Source: an uncultured Bacteroidales bacterium
GTDB taxonomy: Bacteria > Bacteroidota > Bacteroidia > Bacteroidales > Muribaculaceae
Length of the DNA: 64,000 bases
Direction: 5' to 3'
Assembly (NCBI GenBank): GCA_902774055.1
Contig: CACYGX010000006.1
Span: 36,243 to 100,242 of the forward strand
Below the pieces are notes generated by a model, which saw only the letters and a list, made by a program, of their open reading frames with translations, was not told where the DNA came from and made no database searches. Made by a program: the position numbers and the translations under genes. This document shows positions 62,167 through 64,000 of the stretch, in pieces. Numbering within the stretch: the first letter of the stretch is position 1; each line of letters opens with the position of its first letter.

Positions 62167-64000
62167 CGTTGGTGCGCTGCGCGTAGTCCAGAGCCTCGAT
62201 CAGAGGACGGGCAACGGGTGAAGCGACCAGTTTCTGACTCGCCACCCATTCCCCGGCATGGACCACGCCAGCCACCTCGTCGGCACGGCCCTTGCGGGTG
62301 AAACCGCCCTCGCCGTAGCCCTGCGCCTGGCTCGCCTGTTGCTGCTTTTTTATTGCGGCCACCTGCATGGCACCTGCGGCCACTGCCATGGCAGCAGCTA
62401 TAGGGGCGATGATGTAGCCCACGACAGGTATGGCGGCAGCACTGGAGTAGGCGTTCAAGGCGGCAGTCGCTGTCTGCGCCACGGCCTGGATGACCTGCAT
62501 GGCGAACAGTTTCCTGTTGGCCTCGTCCTTGACCTTGGCCACCTCCTTCTGCTTCTGCTGTTCAAGGCGTTTCGTCTTGAACTTGTTGCCCTCGGCCATC
62601 GAGATCTCGCGCTCGTAGCGTTTCTCGATGGCGGCTGTCTCTATCTCCATCTCGGACTGTACAAGAGAGGAGATTTGGCTGAAGATGGATGACATGCCCG
62701 AGGTCAGGGTCTCGACGCTCTTGGTGACGGCCTGCCCGCCGTCGCCTTCGAGCCAGTCGAGCACGTCCTGGTTCCACTGCTGCAAGGCGTTCTTGTCATC
62801 CTCTCCCCCAAGCTGGTTGTACCGCTTCTTCAGGGCGAGTTTCGCCTTCTCGTAGGCCTCATCGATGCGGAGTTTCTCCCTGGCATTGTCGCCTGCGGCT
62901 TTAAGCTCCGCCTCATAGACGGCATCGAGGTTGACCATCGCCTCGTTGTAGAGGGCGAGGTTTTCTGCAGCATTGTTGCCGAAGAACTCGTCCTTGAGCT
63001 TCTGCAGTTCTTGCTGGTGCTTGCGCTGCTGCTCCTCGTACTCCTTCTGGCGCTTCTGCTGGTCCTTGACCAGGGCGGCCAGGTAGGTGTCGTGGGCCTT
63101 GATGTAGTCCTGCCAGGCCTTCTCGTCCACGTTGGGCTTGGCCACATCGAACTCCTCGCCGTTTTCCTCGGCTTGGCGTTTCGCCTCTTCCCAGTCTTTG
63201 ACGGGCCTGTTGGCCTGCTGCTCGTAGATCTTTTCGAGGGTGCGCAGTTGTTGCAGCTCGATAAGTTCCATGTTGGCGTTGTACTGCTCCGTGGTGATCT
63301 TCCCGTCGATGTAGCGTTGCTGCATCAGGGCCTTGATTTCCCTGTAGGCTTCCTGCTCTTCCTCGATGGTGAACTTGTTGGCCTGCTCCTGCTGCTTGCG
63401 CTGGGCCTCGCGGTACTGCGCCTCGATGGTCAGGCGCTCCGTTGCGCTGAGATCAGTATGAGCCAGCCTCTGCTTCTCGAACTCGACGGCTATCTCCAGC
63501 ATCCTGTTGGTGTAGTCCTCGTAGTTCTTCTGGCCCGTGGCGTAGGCGATGCGGTTCAAGGCTTCCTCCCGTTCTCTCCACTCCTTCTCGGCCTTGAACC
63601 TGTCTTCGGCCTTGGCGTGGCTGGATCCGCCACCTGTGGCTTTGTCGGGTTTTCCCGACGGCGAATAGCTGCCGCCCGGGGGCGTTGCATTGTTGGCGGT
63701 GCTGCCGCCGGTGCCTCGATAGTTCATCTCTGAACGATACTGGGCCAGCAGGTCTTGCGCCTGCTTGGGCGACAGTTCCTTGTACTCGCCCTGGTTGGAG
63801 CCGTCAACGAAGACGAGGGCTCGGCCTCTCGTCTCCGACTTGACGATGGCTTCCAGCCCTTCGATGGCACGCTTGAGCCATGCGGTATCGACTTTCCTCA
63901 AGGGGGCGTTGGCGTTCTCCATCGCCTCGATGCCCGCCATGCCCTTGCTGTACTCGCCCTGGTGGCGGTACATGTTGTTGACGATACCTGCAGGGCCGGT
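61991..64000 (-). CDS. phage tail tape-measure protein, 5' end outside window, frameshifted near 3' end
   Basis: Open to the right edge, so the N-terminus is missing. More than 650 residues: long coiled-coil stretches rich in Glu, Gln, Lys and Ala (about the middle 350), then a hydrophobic Ala-rich membrane-like segment (IIAPIAAAMAVAAGAMQ), then GYGEGGFTRKGRADEVAGVVHAGEWV, which is characteristic of tape-measure C-termini in bacteroidal prophages. It sets tail length and may form the DNA channel. The exact 79-bp tandem repeat at 62089-62246 shifts the frame, giving about 40 aberrant residues and a stop at 61991. Confidence 0.85.
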   Translation of the reverse strand, partial: TGPAGIVNNMYRHQGEYSKGMAGIEAMENANAPLRKVDTAWLKRAIEGLEAIVKSETRGRALVFVDGSNQGEYKELSPKQAQDLLAQYRSEMNYRGTGGSTANNATPPGGSYSPSGKPDKATGGGSSHAKAEDRFKAEKEWREREEALNRIAYATGQKNYEDYTNRMLEIAVEFEKQRLAHTDLSATERLTIEAQYREAQRKQQEQANKFTIEEEQEAYREIKALMQQRYIDGKITTEQYNANMELIELQQLRTLEKIYEQQANRPVKDWEEAKRQAEENGEEFDVAKPNVDEKAWQDYIKAHDTYLAALVKDQQKRQKEYEEQQRKHQQELQKLKDEFFGNNAAENLALYNEAMVNLDAVYEAELKAAGDNAREKLRIDEAYEKAKLALKKRYNQLGGEDDKNALQQWNQDVLDWLEGDGGQAVTKSVETLTSGMSSIFSQISSLVQSEMEIETAAIEKRYEREISMAEGNKFKTKRLEQQKQKEVAKVKDEANRKLFAMQVIQAVAQTATAALNAYSSAAAIPVVGYIIAPIAAAMAVAAGAMQVAAIKKQQQASQAQGYGEGGFTRKGRADEVAGVVHAGEWVASQKLVASPVARPLIEALDYAQRTNGGESETGRFTRCPSSDRGSGLRAAHQHDRLASQCRRVQVNHRAYGFGAEPTAGDSAGE
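62089..62246. repeat. exact 79-bp tandem duplication in the tape-measure gene
   Basis: 62089-62167 and 62168-62246 are identical. 79 is not a multiple of three, so the duplication breaks the reading frame. Confidence 0.97.

Larger units (their letters stand above)
55142..64000. mobile_element. prophage-like integrated element, left part
   Basis: It begins at tRNA-Gly with a tyrosine recombinase reading inward; minus-strand genes with tail tape-measure and tail-associated protein features follow and continue off the right edge. Four AT-rich cargo genes lie inside. A second attachment site cannot be seen, so the right boundary is unknown. No lysis, capsid or portal gene is in the visible part. 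Confidence 0.8.

Noticed and set aside
62089-62246. Programmed frameshift in the tape-measure gene
   Set aside because: Phage programmed shifts use slippery heptamers in tail chaperone genes; here the frame change is fully explained by an exact 79-bp duplication.

Overview
The window looks like a chromosomal segment of a gut-type Bacteroidales bacterium (Bacteroidota). Genus cannot be read from the sequence; Muribaculaceae or Prevotellaceae-like is my guess. The evidence is a SusC/SusD pair, bacteroidal serine palmitoyltransferase, many short SPII lipoproteins, almost no Shine-Dalgarno sites, and repeated promoters of the Bacteroidetes type (-7 TAnnTTTG, often with a -33 TTG about 19-20 bases upstream). 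Housekeeping genes are moderately GC-rich; two patches (about 47.0-48.8 kb and 59.0-61.8 kb) are visibly AT-richer.

Layout. 0-1.8 kb: 3' end of an aspartate kinase that stops before any ACT or homoserine dehydrogenase domain, then thrC. 1.9-13.8 kb: EamA exporter, PBP1A, a four-helix-bundle gene bracketed by heptamer arrays, folD, priA, a GT4 glycosyltransferase, initiator tRNA-Met, class I fumarase, RluA-type pseudouridine synthase. 14.1-24.1 kb: a SusC/SusD uptake locus with a zinc metallopeptidase lipoprotein, a DUF4302 lipoprotein and an exported protein ending in a dockerin-like domain; it suggests peptide or glycopeptide uptake rather than simple glycan use. 24.4-28.0 kb: TIGR04076-like protein, engB, GH2 glycosidase. 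27.9-30.4 kb: ATP-grasp-like protein, M15 carboxypeptidase, msrA. 30.6-35.6 kb: one operon of DUF2520 oxidoreductase, Maf, an exported unknown and a BtuFCD/FecBCD-like ABC importer. 36.3-40.2 kb: deaminase and two tandem S41 proteases. 40.9-45.8 kb: operon sppA-lpxK-PNP-thiL. 46-48.4 kb: CPBP protease and a three-gene island led by an XRE regulator. 48.8-55.1 kb: exported unknowns, ligA, serine palmitoyltransferase, a pRiA4b ORF-3-like protein and lipoproteins.

55.1 kb to the end: a prophage-like element next to tRNA-Gly(CCC), with a tyrosine recombinase at its left end and tail genes on the minus strand running towards it. Between the tail tape-measure gene and the next tail gene sit four AT-rich cargo genes, three of them lipoproteins. 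Each has its own promoter, and they are separated by repeated copies of the 3' end of the tape-measure gene plus one relic of the 5' end of the following tail gene. This records stepwise, homology-driven accretion of 'moron' genes and is the most interesting structure in the window. The tape-measure gene also carries an exact 79-bp tandem duplication that shifts its frame (real mutation or assembly artefact).
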